Below are positions 10,201-13,730 of a stretch of DNA of 13,730 nt, piece by piece (position 1 is the stretch's first letter; each line of letters starts with the position of its first letter). Source of the stretch: Eggerthellales bacterium UBA948 (GTDB lineage Bacteria > Actinomycetota > Coriobacteriia > Coriobacteriales > UBA8131); the NCBI GenBank assembly GCA_002293265.1, contig DBCW01000005.1:14367-28096 (forward strand), written 5' to 3'. The translations under genes and the position numbers were made by a program. The notes beneath the pieces are model-generated. The model saw only the letters and a program-made list of their open reading frames with translations, did not search any database and had not been told where the DNA came from.

Positions 10201-12218
10201 GAGTTGAACTTAAAGCCGTCTCCGGATCTGATGACACCATAATTATTTCCGGGATCTACATTTCCTATTGCACGGAAAATAGTACCTTGCCCCATAGTTA
10301 TCGTGCCGTTGTTATGGTCTCCGGCAGATATTGCTGAGCTGAATTTTGACTCTAACCTGATTTCGGACTCTTGACCAGTTAACTCAAAGGCAAAATTACT
10401 GCTGTCGTATTCGACAGCAGCACCTGTGCCCACGCCACCTGTACTTGAAGGGTTCCCTGAATCATTATGTACTTCATTCAAGATGTTAACCGTTGCTCCG
10501 CCGGAAACTATAAATCTGTTGTTTGGATTAACGCCAAACCTTAGTGCCGGAGGTGTTTTGTCTCCGGGAGCCTCACGCTTAATAACTGTAAGTGTTGCTT
10601 TGTCACTAACTCTAAAGGTCTGATTGCCGTCATACCTGATACGAATTGTGGCTCCAAGATCTTCTTGGTGTCCTTTTGACTCGGCATATAGCTCGCTGCC
10701 TTCGCCATCAACAATAAAGTTAGCGCCATCAATCTCTTGGATCATGGCAGGCATACCTTGATTATTACCGGCTCGTTCAGCAATAACTCTTAACTTGCCG
10801 CCTTCTGTGATATTGTATCCACCAATATCACCTGTAAGACAGATTACACCACCTTCAACATATGCTCCGGATCCATCTCCTCTGACTTCGGCGAATGAAG
10901 GTTGTCCGGAAGCTGCTTTGCCGGAAACCGTAAAAAAGGCTCCGGACTCTATAGATCCAACATCTGGATCAGACAGCATATAAACGGTTGACACCGCAGC
11001 TGCATTTACTGAATAAAGATGCATCTGTGCCCCCCCGAGCACAGATACTTCATTTCTCATACTCGATGCACTTGATCGAATACTATGAGTGTTTGCCAGC
11101 GCTCGCAATTCTGTTTCAGCACCATTCAAAAGCACTTTTGATGCTTGGAATATGGTTGCACTCTCTCGTTCATTTATCCAGGTTACATCGCCTGTGATGT
11201 TTAGCGTAGATCTGTGAGCATGAACAAAGCCGCCTCGTGGCGCAAGAGCACTGGTGACATCCACTGCGTCTTCAGGAGCCACTTTTTTAGCGGCGTCATA
11301 TATTGGGGCAGAAACGTCTTGTAGGTTGATTGTCCAGTTTGCGCCGTTAGAGCTGGTGGACACATCATTGCCTAAACTGTCACCAACACGGATCAACGGA
11401 GCACGACTGACAAGGATAACGTTTGGTCTAATGATCTCGATATCCTTTAAAGTAAAAGTTGCTGCGCTGACATCGCTATCTAGCCAGATTCCTGATCTAT
11501 TTATTGCGGTGTCTGCTCCATCGTTTCTGAAGTCAAGCGTATTACCCTGCCCGTCTATGGTAAGGTCGTTTTTTCTCAACAAGTTTGGACTTTGCGGCGT
11601 AAGGTCATTGGCAGCATCTATACCACCTGTGCGCTGAATGTCACGTGATAATACGATGGTTCTAATACTGGTATCTCTTATCGCAGTTTTCAATTCTTCC
11701 CAAGAATCAACATAAAATGTGGTCGGATCAAGTGGATCCGGTCCACCGAGCAACTGTATGCCTCCCCCCGGAAGCTTTGTCGCTGCGAATCCGTCATTCT
11801 CTTTTTTAGCCTTTTTATCTGCATCTGCCTCGGCTTTCTTTGCTGCATCTGCTTCTTCTTTGTCCGTATCAGTATCTTTACTTAAGTCAGTTTCAGAGGT
11901 GGGTTCTTTTGTATCTGCAGTTTTCTCTTCTTTAACATCGGTCTTTGCATCTGCTTCTGTAGCATCGGATGCATCATTGCTTGGCTCTTTGTCACCTCCT
12001 TTAGTATCTTCTTTGGATGCGTCAGTTTTTTGAGCTTCAACGTTTCCGCTATCAACTGTAACATCACTGCCGTTGATGATAATATCATCAGCAAAAATTC
12101 CAATTGGCATTGCCAGCATCAGTGTTAGGTTCAACACAAGTAATGTTATCAATGCTTTTCTAAGTACTCCAGTTCCCCTCGAACCGCGTTTGTACCTACG
12201 TGTTTGTACAGTTCTCAT
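1..12218 (-). CDS. Giant secreted adhesin-like surface protein with pectate-lyase-like N-terminus and tandem Ig-type superrepeats (3' end missing)
   Basis: A single frame stays open from the ATG at 12218 to base 1, giving 4,072 codons plus two bases, and the frame checks at several internal landmarks. Residues 1-43 are a signal peptide, about 60-142 an acidic linker, about 167-715 a beta-helix/pectate-lyase-like region, about 905-1030 an Ig-like domain, and 1173 onwards a tandem array of about 1,250-residue superrepeats containing eleven recognisable DUF5011-like Ig modules. I count only three cysteines (460, 707, 3858), as usual for Gram-positive surface proteins. I chose the start at 12218 because AAAGGAGGT lies upstream and the signal peptide then has normal length; an in-frame ATG at 12278 also has an SD. 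The likely role is adhesion or a long surface stalk, inferred from architecture and not from a catalytic motif. The cell-wall anchor (LPXTG or other) should lie beyond the window. Start and exact family are less certain than the gene itself. Confidence 0.93.
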   Translation of the reverse strand, partial: MRTVQTRRYKRGSRGTGVLRKALITLLVLNLTLMLAMPIGIFADDIIINGSDVTVDSGNVEAQKTDASKEDTKGGDKEPSNDASDATEADAKTDVKEEKTADTKEPTSETDLSKDTDTDKEEADAAKKAEADADKKAKKENDGFAATKLPGGGIQLLGGPDPLDPTTFYVDSWEELKTAIRDTSIRTIVLSRDIQRTGGIDAANDLTPQSPNLLRKNDLTIDGQGNTLDFRNDGADTAINRSGIWLDSDVSAATFTLKDIEIIRPNVILVSRAPLIRVGDSLGNDVSTSSNGANWTINLQDVSAPIYDAAKKVAPEDAVDVTSALAPRGGFVHAHRSTLNITGDVTWINERESATIFQASKVLLNGAETELRALANTHSIRSSASSMRNEVSVLGGAQMHLYSVNAAAVSTVYMLSDPDVGSIESGAFFTVSGKAASGQPSFAEVRGDGSGAYVEGGVICLTGDIGGYNITEGGKLRVIAERAGNNQGMPAMIQEIDGANFIVDGEGSELYAESKGHQEDLGATIRIRYDGNQTFRVSDKATLTVIKREAPGDKTPPALRFGVNPNNRFIVSGGATVNILNEVHNDSGNPSSTGGVGTGAAVEYDSSNFAFELTGQESEIRLESKFSSAISAGDHNNGTITMGQGTIFRAIGNVDPGNNYGVIRSGDGFKFNSDEPLFYDFINTNENPRARVFSTGAQGAEFNVDNCDVMLWGNGYDANIPNIPWDGTFYKAWLKLNFVATGQNFRNITQSDDDSFSNDADSLGANGFENFRRISGNNAGPRFDLGVMDLTNADKYARALGTVREGRAVPGRPINDGEVFGRMELIRAGSTDVVRLSGLVSMRDEEVYEEETVDPLEGVLRYGNGSTFLGSGDTYKLVQAWRGVNDNEPVQGALDKIRMAEYINETPKVVQDVLPPVPAKITSPTEDKIWIGVTNQVRGTYLAGTAQASAEIHNPEPATSLTAIRTNANGVIQETLTGDSILNQDGTWSFTFDDIDGFQQDDRVYFVLGDEKDNKNPIVDTPKRDTIIKAAPYVTVSLPDLIASSQPAVIGLDRAYALAGLTDSSRNDELRITIDADFTIRPGSGSNLPTGARAYDVEPDWGAKGEYGYKQGDNPADPQENMTLVIQKNKQIKEAFAAANANGKAYTVHFEAIGDTDLKSSNTVTVMPTSTPYIDANSFEISQNAAIAMMEKADDARDDELIDRAGATGGNDLDTSTWSPDNVRVVHPVSISNPPVAGETYDVTFYVDGHQGDPEYATTVQMYVTSGPTPIITAPTVKLWIDGGDIPAGYIDADDYVEEKVYNAAGQRVPGGDRFYQVQAYDHAEAGAADISNRVELVDTNLNKAVYGVYKTTYSVTNSALNPTTATRTIIVGPLSEGDYTIKGYNFVVTSDEVQNASSPAMKDTLIREATFAEAWRLAGINAPEVIPRSNILTGGRDNLVSTPGTYTGINLTVNPQAPLIAPTLPLQAEVVDRDLIARGTADSNQKFAVVANDNIQRTDDQLRANRNDNAWLVAQAQALGYKFSLDMEVPFGELGTTENVAVRIVSNDIPANPIPGQTYPVVFAPTGIDGVTVTTNFIASDGNQAPVITFDAPSANDEYGGYPLVIPQTPGQSHFLTADEIKAKMKAIDDRDGDITLTDATVFSIDGRPMGLSNTIIDTQNIGVYRVIYQATDSDGSTSLPATRAIVVTDGRHEIDTGNPDDKTDGVIIAARNFVKLSSEVNGSIDQVFSFSGAAFYNEDGTPILSPDREIRNWAEVTDPALQNPYKANPALNEDPGYEFVIGIAGKATTKTIRGFITDGDVLFQGGENDQYSMSSKHFYKTIEEARAMNGSALLDNLIVASETKVFKLVDAAPDPRVRVKSTSNFPGDPIVAPSTFPITYNLQKNMAAAGTPDWQPVNTSPASEITTDGRIRSVPDPQITVTTPIEIQPGDRFDPYDGVELLDYEGNDIDPSQADYVGNVDTTTPGLYPIQYSYTDGNGGTTNAADGQRVVVVNDGRYTISDDTYPTDGRIVYGNSFVIKASEVAGLTDRNVQILDRSQTAIYNGKTGAILPRSLVSVADGHAYSAVEADYPITLVGQDVPTGTINRNITASVVDADIIYPPKDPGYGVHIHGKNLVLRISEAEALAARGLDGTNGVIDTMNFGATKTTEDGTVTHPDIVVDDVSDGGRNFVSNLTDADRTNDTGVFTYKVRDVADEYDGDIEDTIFTITVLGSANAPEIAITPKPLNINIQDGVSGNLTPAQIMQGVTATDVEDGNLTDEVEYVIYNEAGDVVTSIPVDVPAFYKVVYTVEDSDHDRDTDSRALLINDGRYKYNSDNVIEALSFIINRTDVNAQDANNQLLEMTEANAWTSSGDSITVVIRSNGSYTNQINTQGYRVILASGNLEAGVLARVIEDNADGALPVRDGVSDGNSDNGIKYSIYAHNFRINTTDANALAANTNAAAVAATLIGEAGAQSYDRTLAEFGIGSTVRFMSDGGLRAAAPFDSGRNKGTYEITFEVADDSEATVVIKAFVDDGFPPVLTVPAVRSYDLNVNPGSIDYTTGMSAIDAEDGDITQNVTYDTSNVDVTKRGFYDVPYTVTDSDHNTVTKTTQVSIGYPNPIGGYIVDAFNFVATVDEINASSASLSDQILGYSFAHAWKQVDENGSIRMVQDDSLLTVKENGGFAATVKENPGYSIVLTVSGAPIYGNAVPEQAVDGTVIDRDLITREIVNPDTDPIVYTVASNRVERALSQATGYGDWQTDPTDRAWLVEQAQAVAYKIEKGGMNYEPGVSTKVTADVFSSTLPNVPVAGGSYNVVFVPTGVDQVKRDTPFNITDPGVSITFQEYPLVIPQTPGQSHFLTAGEIKDEMTVVDGNGSNLLDITNYRIEGGPLNTNNIIDTQNIGVYQVVYSVDYEGVTTSATRAIVVTDGREVIDNRDPDDLTDGVIILARDFTMLQKDVRGTKQEVLDNSTAMAYTEDGVRIIGGLDVANFDPTVWREGLPINEAGYPFTLVVDGKVDINGNPVQKHIRGIVAEGDVIFPGGLHDQYSIVASHFRKTISEADDMRTDKYNQEIAASKTKVFKLVAAAPDARPFVKSDSNFPGSSQPPAIRGEYDVTFGIQKNVNGAWGTVLTIPASEVTITATVVEGEDPVLTVTSPLELPVGTAFNLSAGVLLTDAETPNLTAEEAILVTDDGQPDKQIGDPTIVNPVNSAQPGIYPLQYAYRDADGNATEGAIADGQRVVVINDGHFTVSPPNNMDPSNVPEDLNGRILYGSSFVIKKSEVANQEALLNNQIVQRSMAKAIDGKTGVDYGGTSVNVLNRGGYSVNEGTYPIILSTNDVPSGAIQKNINAVVVDAQIIVSDDVDGDGPKEFGDTTYVYGQNLSMRAVEARSIAIAELDSQAGVRGALKLGAVLTAANGAVSDPGIQIVDTDNFRDRLSDDIDTNNIGTYRFTVTDGNNKKTAVFTITISDPPLDTELIVTPKPLRVDRPVTGDDVDASGNLSRQKIMQGVSARDGKVVSPQNPTGDVTAQVTYVLFDENGTPINSIPTDRDGFYKATYTYIDGDQKQISDSRGIVVGDDFVVDEYVIRAKSFIINKSQVKTDTTGREAQLLELTEAKAWTLEGDVVPVYIESEYTNTIISGIGHSITVTGGTDQHIVYAKVIEDQTGSLPPGDNMQDGNSDNGIDYSIYAHNFRINEVDANALAAKKATALAEYANELVQRSGATSYSRIYSLSILGTAEYVEDSGFATSGELVEGDIFTVTFRVAGDHEALVTIKAFVHNGNPPVLTVPYMKSFPLNHNITDAEYMQGVSVTDVEDDNAVPPRPISISYDSSHVATNDRAIFSVTYTVTDSDHNTVTQDGLILIDFEIDIDCAVAATNFVTSEKAIQRSLDENATLEDIILENAHSEGYRLDLTDPTKPKMVPDNSILGVLDNAGFGPLEGVYDGVMIGVDPAAGLLGSPVKEISAKVIKKDIISTDPGPDASDNDENKGDPNDNQYYLVGANSPVSINVSTVPDYVFGTTAQTAAAKVNLIAAAQAEGYKYRGETVSHPVDVIANEIPADAQVGDSYYVTFAPQGVNSVWVKVQF
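1209..4958 (-). repeat. Superrepeat copy 2 of the giant gene (1,250 residues)
   Basis: Starts at residue 2421 with YSIYAHNFRIN and ends where the same words recur at residue 3671, a period of exactly 3,750 bases. It holds the counterpart of every copy 1 landmark: PLVIPQTPGQSHFLTA (around 3693-3740), IGVYQVVYSV (around 3540-3570), VFKLVAAAPD (around 3005-3035), RILYGSSFVIKKSEV (around 2420-2463), YGQNLSMRAVEA (around 2100-2137) and SFIINKSQV (around 1470-1498). Offsets between paired landmarks vary from about 3,664 to 3,754 bases, so the copies differ by several in-frame indels. A short Asp-rich loop (2160-2183) is present here and not in copy 1. Confidence 0.87.
2160..2183 (-). other. Asp-rich loop DDVDGDGP, candidate calcium site
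   Basis: Residues 3346-3353 read DDVDGDGP, followed by KEFGD. The D-x-D-G-D-G pattern is that of calcium-binding loops in EF-hand, dockerin and thrombospondin type 3 repeats. Copy 1 has IIYPPKDPGYG at the matching place, with no such loop. Calcium binding is inferred from the pattern alone. Confidence 0.4.
4959..8702 (-). repeat. Superrepeat copy 1 of the giant gene (about 1,248 residues)
   Basis: Starts at residue 1173 with YIDANSFEISQ, matching YSIYAHNFRIN that opens copies 2 and 3. The anchor Asn codons lie exactly 3,750 bases apart (8690 and 4940). Landmarks shared with copy 2 include PLVIPQTPGQSHFLTA (around 7371-7418), the strand IGVYRVIYQATDSDG (around 7190-7235), VFKLVDAAPD (around 6660-6690), RIVYGNSFVIKASEV (around 6145-6185), GKNLVLRISEAEA (around 5840-5880) and SFIINRTDVNA (around 5210-5240). 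Ig-like strands sit near 8180, 7230, 6330, 5665 and 5370. Its first unit is the most diverged, as expected at the edge of an array. Confidence 0.85.
9129..9506 (-). other. Bacterial Ig-like domain before the repeat array
   Basis: Residues about 905-1030. The stretch PPVPAKITSPTEDKIW, then NQVRGTYLAGTAQASAEI, QDGTWSFTFDD and DDRVYFVLGDEKDNKNP, has the strand order of bacterial Ig domains in which a '.V.G...aga.v.v' strand is followed by 'dGtWsf' and 'v.a...D..gN'. It differs from the DUF5011-like modules of the superrepeats, lacking their VxDGR strand. It probably links the beta-helix head to the repetitive stalk. Confidence 0.55.
10074..11720 (-). other. Pectate-lyase-like beta-helix region of the giant protein
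   Basis: Residues about 167-715. It opens with FYVDSWEELKTAIRD (Trp173), then TIVLSRDI and LTIDGQGNTLDF, the order typical of the pectate-lyase-like adhesive domain of Gram-positive surface proteins (the Pfam Pectate_lyase_5 type). It continues as short beta-strand rungs separated by Gly/Asn turns, for example FTVSGKA, GGKLRVIAE, SGGATVNIL, and VDNCDVMLWGN near the end. I see no polysaccharide-lyase catalytic set, so binding is more likely than cleavage. The C-terminal boundary is approximate. Confidence 0.7.
11793..12041 (-). other. Acidic low-complexity linker of the giant protein
   Basis: Residues about 60-142 are almost only Asp, Glu, Lys, Ala, Thr and Ser, ending in an Ala/Asp/Lys/Glu stretch (EEADAAKKAEADADKKAKKE) that could be a short helix. 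No aromatic residue or cysteine is seen. Such stretches are usually disordered spacers after the signal peptide. The composition also explains the antisense open frame over this region, which is not a gene. Confidence 0.8.
12090..12218 (-). other. Signal peptide of the giant surface protein
   Basis: Residues 1-22 are strongly basic (MRTVQTRRYKRGSRGTGVLR and following). Residues 23-40 form a hydrophobic core (LITLLVLNLTLMLAMPIG), and IFA at 41-43 precedes DD, so cleavage after Ala43 is plausible. The pattern is that of a Sec signal peptide with a long basic n-region, as in large Gram-positive surface proteins. Use of the upstream ATG at 12278 would add 20 polar residues and give an extended signal peptide of about 63 residues. 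Confidence 0.85.
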
Positions 12219-12227
12219 CGCAGACGC

Positions 12228-12237
12228 ACCTCCTTTT
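12228..12237 (-). promoter_or_regulatory. Ribosome binding site of the giant gene
   Basis: The minus strand reads AAAAGGAGGT, near-perfect complementarity to the 16S rRNA 3' end, with ten bases between GGAGG and the ATG at 12218. This is the main reason to prefer that start to the ATGs at 12260 and 12278. Confidence 0.75.
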
Positions 12238-12284
12238 GTTCTTGTTTCCGACGTTTTCATATGTCTCCCGCGTTCCATCACAAA

Positions 12285-12292
12285 CCCTTCCT
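12285..12292 (-). promoter_or_regulatory. Second SD-like site for an alternative upstream start
   Basis: The minus strand reads AGGAAGGG, six bases before an in-frame ATG at 12278. The frame stays open from there into the giant gene and would add MERGRHMKTSETRTKGGASA in front of the signal peptide. It is weaker than the site at 12228 but better spaced, so two start points are possible. Confidence 0.4.
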
Positions 12293-12323
12293 CTTTTCCC
12301 CTCTTACTAAATAAACACAAAGA

Positions 12324-12343
12324 GCCAGATCTTAAAATCTGGC
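12324..12343 (-). other. Hairpin in the leader of the giant gene
   Basis: GCCAGAT and ATCTGGC form a perfect 7-bp inverted repeat around the 6-base loop CTTAAA. It lies about 105 bases before the ATG at 12218 and about 45 before the alternative ATG at 12278. No run of T follows on either strand, so it is not a standard intrinsic terminator. It could stabilise the leader or be a protein site. Confidence 0.45.
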
Positions 12344-12441
12344 GAAACACGATCTATCTACCAACTAGATTCGAACGTAGTATTGAGTTTTTGTTGAGTG
12401 CAAGTTGTATCGATCAAACGATTGCCACTTCCCCAAGCTTT

Positions 12442-12573
12442 CACTTTTGTTCGAAATGACGCCAACGGTGCTTATTGATACTCTCAACCCCTATTCGTTC
12501 CCCTCACTTTTGCCAGTTTTCAGGGTGCTCTTTCCCTTAGCTTGGACACAAGCATCTGGCCTCTGCACTTTTG
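12442..12573. repeat. CACTTTTG motif repeated three times at about 62-base spacing
   Basis: CACTTTTG occurs at 12442-12449, 12505-12512 and 12566-12573, with spacings of 63 and 61 bases. On the minus strand, the sense strand of the giant gene, the first two copies lie in similar contexts: AGCACC (12467-12472 and 12524-12529) comes before, and a G-rich GGGGAA-type run (near 12428-12434 and 12498-12504) comes after. This looks like an imperfect tandem duplication of a roughly 60-base leader element. The function is unknown. Confidence 0.4.
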
Positions 12574-12613
12574 AGCGTAAAAAAGTTCTTGAGAGTAATT
12601 TTTGCATGAAATT

Positions 12614-12652
12614 TCTTAACAGGGTTTTTCTAAAATCTTAACTAACTCTTAA
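12614..12652. promoter_or_regulatory. TCTTAA direct repeats, candidate regulator binding site
   Basis: TCTTAA occurs at 12614, 12636 and 12647; the first two extend to TCTTAAC. The offsets of 22 and 11 bases are whole turns of the DNA helix. Direct repeats at 11-base spacing are how OmpR/PhoB-type response regulators commonly bind. The region is AT-rich, so chance is not excluded. Confidence 0.3.
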
Positions 12653-12888
12653 ATACATATTTATTTTATCCATATTATTTAGCAATAAATGTTTAGTGTC
12701 TTATTCTGCCACTCTTATATATGAATCTATTTGCTTTGTTTCTCTTTAAGTAATTGTTAGTTTCTTACTTACATATGACAGTCACGGTGAAATTTTATCC
12801 ACTTAATATAAGATAGCCTTACAAATGACTAATATATACTGCTTTATACATAAGCTAATTTTTTTTACAATATTCTTTATCTGACCTA

Positions 12889-12918
12889 TTGCAGATTATC
12901 ATATATATAATATATAAT
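12889..12918 (+). promoter_or_regulatory. Candidate sigma-70-type promoter for the radical SAM gene
   Basis: TTGCAG at 12889-12894 and TATAAT at 12913-12918 are separated by 18 bases. Transcription would begin near 12925, leaving a leader of about 165 bases before the ATG at 13090. The surrounding TA repeats supply several overlapping TATAAT words, so the exact -10 is uncertain. Confidence 0.35.
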
Positions 12919-13049
12919 TCTCTCAATGAGCTATAAGGTATAGTTTGGTATTTTAAGTAATTAATGATTTGTTCTAGCAGTTGTGAACATTATTTAAGTT
13001 ATTTTTTCGCCCCTTTCTTGTGCCTAATAACTCTGATGTATTTAATGCT

Positions 13050-13071
13050 TTGCACTGTCGCTATTGTGCAA
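13050..13071. promoter_or_regulatory. Inverted repeat TTGCAC-N10-GTGCAA before the radical SAM gene
   Basis: TTGCAC (13050-13055) and GTGCAA (13066-13071) form a perfect 6-bp inverted repeat with a 10-base spacer, ending ten bases before the SD-like G run. The centre-to-centre distance of 16 bases suits a dimeric helix-turn-helix repressor, or the arms could pair in RNA close to the start codon. No regulator gene is in the window. Confidence 0.3.
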
Positions 13072-13080
13072 TATCACATT

Positions 13081-13086
13081 GGGGGG
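13081..13086 (+). promoter_or_regulatory. G-rich ribosome binding site of the radical SAM gene
   Basis: GGGGGG followed by AAA precedes the ATG at 13090. It is not a canonical AGGAGG and sits only three bases from the start, but it is the only purine-rich block near any candidate start. The frame is open up to a TAA at 12958, and the ATGs at 12964, 13036 and 13045 have no SD. Confidence 0.5.
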
Positions 13087-13089
13087 AAA

Positions 13090-13730
13090 ATGAAGTTTGG
13101 TGCACAGGTTGTAGAATTTACGTATCAAAACGTTCCTATGCTTGGAAACCTAAACAACGGCTATTTAGTTGGTCTTACTGCTGAGGGTTTTGCAGTTTGC
13201 CACAAGATGTTTAAGGATGATGCTTCACAAAGTGAGATTGAAGCAGTTGATAAGGATCTATTTACAACTTTGGAAAACGGCGGCTATTTTGTTGATCAAA
13301 TTATAGAGCCTACATTAAGATCGGTTTATTTCCATATTACTCAACGCTGTAACTTAAGCTGCATTGGCTGTTATTCGCAAGACAATAACAGAAACCTTGT
13401 AAGCGATGCATCACTCAGCAATATTAAAAAAGCGCTAATCCGGTTAAGCGAACAGCATGTTGACCACATTGTGATATCCGGAGGCGAGCCGTTTCTTCGT
13501 GATGATCTACAAGATATTGTTAAGCATGCTAAGAATATGTGTGGATTTAAATCGATTGATATCTTAAGCAATGGACTTGAAATTACAAAACAGCAGCTTG
13601 CAAGTGTAGCCAAATATGTGGATCATGTTTCGGTGTCATTAGATAGTTGGTCGGAAAACTCACCTTCACATGTAAGGTTGGTAAAAGATTTCATTAAACT
13701 AAAAGAAGCTGTATTAATGATAAAAGAGGC
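13090..13730 (+). CDS. Radical SAM enzyme with PqqD-like N-terminal domain, probable peptide (RiPP) maturase (3' end missing)
   Basis: 213 codons are present. Residues about 4-72 (GNLNNGYLVGLTAEGF, an acidic helix, then LFTTLENGGYFV) resemble the PqqD-like winged-helix domain (RRE) that grips peptide precursors. Residues 78-94 contain FHITQRCNLSCIGCY with Cys87, Cys91 and Cys94 in the CX3CX2C pattern that binds the [4Fe-4S] cluster and S-adenosylmethionine. SGGEPF at 130-135 is the SAM-contacting GGEP motif, and ILSNG (158-162) and VSLDS (182-186) are further core strands of the radical SAM barrel. The architecture is shared with peptide-modifying enzymes such as AlbA, which carry a C-terminal SPASM domain with extra clusters; that part would lie outside the window. 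The substrate is not known. The enzyme acts in the cytosol. The start was chosen by the G-rich SD and the domain fit. Confidence 0.92.
   Translation, partial: MKFGAQVVEFTYQNVPMLGNLNNGYLVGLTAEGFAVCHKMFKDDASQSEIEAVDKDLFTTLENGGYFVDQIIEPTLRSVYFHITQRCNLSCIGCYSQDNNRNLVSDASLSNIKKALIRLSEQHVDHIVISGGEPFLRDDLQDIVKHAKNMCGFKSIDILSNGLEITKQQLASVAKYVDHVSVSLDSWSENSPSHVRLVKDFIKLKEAVLMIKE

Larger units (their letters stand above)
12279..13089. other. Divergent intergenic region, no gene seen
   Basis: About 810 bases between the alternative start of the giant gene and the radical SAM start. The half nearer the giant gene (12279-12610) has mixed base composition and holds its likely leader, with the hairpin and the CACTTTTG repeats. 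From about 12610 to 13010 the DNA is strongly AT-rich with TA runs. The longest plus-strand open frames (for example at 12405-12641, 78 codons) lack an SD and any recognisable protein features. I see no tRNA or rRNA, intrinsic terminator or riboswitch that I can name. Confidence 0.65.

Noticed and set aside
11719..12033. Plus-strand open frame of 104 codons, very rich in Ser and Ala
   Set aside because: It is the mirror of the acidic Asp/Glu/Ala/Lys linker of the giant protein; that codon composition on the other strand yields Ser/Ala/Phe runs.
12324..12343. Intrinsic terminator at the GCCAGAT/ATCTGGC hairpin
   Set aside because: The stem is only 7 bp and neither side is followed by a T run in the direction of transcription. 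Its position in the leader of a divergent gene also does not call for a terminator.
12405..12641. Plus-strand open frame of 78 codons in the intergenic region
   Set aside because: No SD precedes it, codon use looks random, and it overlaps the likely leader and motif repeats of the giant gene on the other strand.
12745..12962. TTTAAGTAATT occurring twice (12745-12755 and 12952-12962)
   Set aside because: An 11-base match over 200 bases of very AT-rich DNA is likely by chance, and the flanks do not match. I see no attachment site or mobile element end.
12964..13089. N-terminal extension of the radical SAM gene starting at ATG 12964, with a hydrophobic stretch that could pass for a membrane segment
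   Set aside because: The frame is open back to a TAA at 12958, but ATG 12964, 13036 and 13045 have no SD, and the PqqD-like domain begins right after ATG 13090. The hydrophobic look follows from T-rich DNA.

Overview
The window holds two protein-coding genes that point away from each other, and both run off the window. On the minus strand, one uninterrupted reading frame covers about 90% of the sequence, from an ATG at 12218 down to base 1. It encodes at least 4,072 residues of a secreted, repetitive, adhesin-like surface protein whose C-terminus lies outside. On the plus strand, the 5' part (213 codons) of a radical SAM enzyme starts at 13090. Between them is an 870-base divergent intergenic region. 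Nearly all shorter open frames, on either strand, are shadows of the giant gene.

Organism: the secretion signal, strong Shine-Dalgarno (SD) sequences, pectate-lyase-like N-terminal module, many bacterial Ig-like modules and a radical SAM enzyme with a PqqD-like N-terminus suggest a Gram-positive bacterium. By eye the coding DNA has intermediate GC and the intergenic DNA is AT-rich. A host-associated member of the Coriobacteriia or a clostridium-like Firmicute would fit. This is inference, because there is no rRNA or other phylogenetic marker here.

Layout of the giant protein, N to C (right to left): signal peptide (12218-12090); acidic, Lys/Ala/Asp/Glu-rich linker (about 12041-11793); right-handed beta-helix / pectate-lyase-like region (about 11720-10074); mixed beta-rich connector; an Ig-like domain (about 9506-9129); then a tandem array of very large repeats. 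The repeat period is about 1,250 residues (3.75 kb): copy 1 at 8702-4959, copy 2 at 4958-1209, copy 3 from 1208 leftwards out of the window. Each copy is itself built from alternating short helix/strand modules, which begin with an 'NF-x-I'-type motif, and DUF5011-like Ig modules with a 'GxYxVxYxVxDxDG...VxDGR' signature.

Intergenic region: it carries the strong SD of the giant gene plus an alternative upstream start with its own SD, a 7-bp hairpin in the leader, a motif CACTTTTG repeated three times at about 62-base spacing, TCTTAA direct repeats in helical phase, an AT-rich core with a candidate promoter towards the radical SAM gene, and a 6-bp inverted repeat next to that gene's SD.

The two genes need not act together. 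The giant protein probably works outside the cell in adhesion or as a surface stalk. The radical SAM enzyme is cytosolic and its PqqD-like N-terminus suggests maturation of a ribosomally made peptide, whose precursor, if present, would be to the right of the window.
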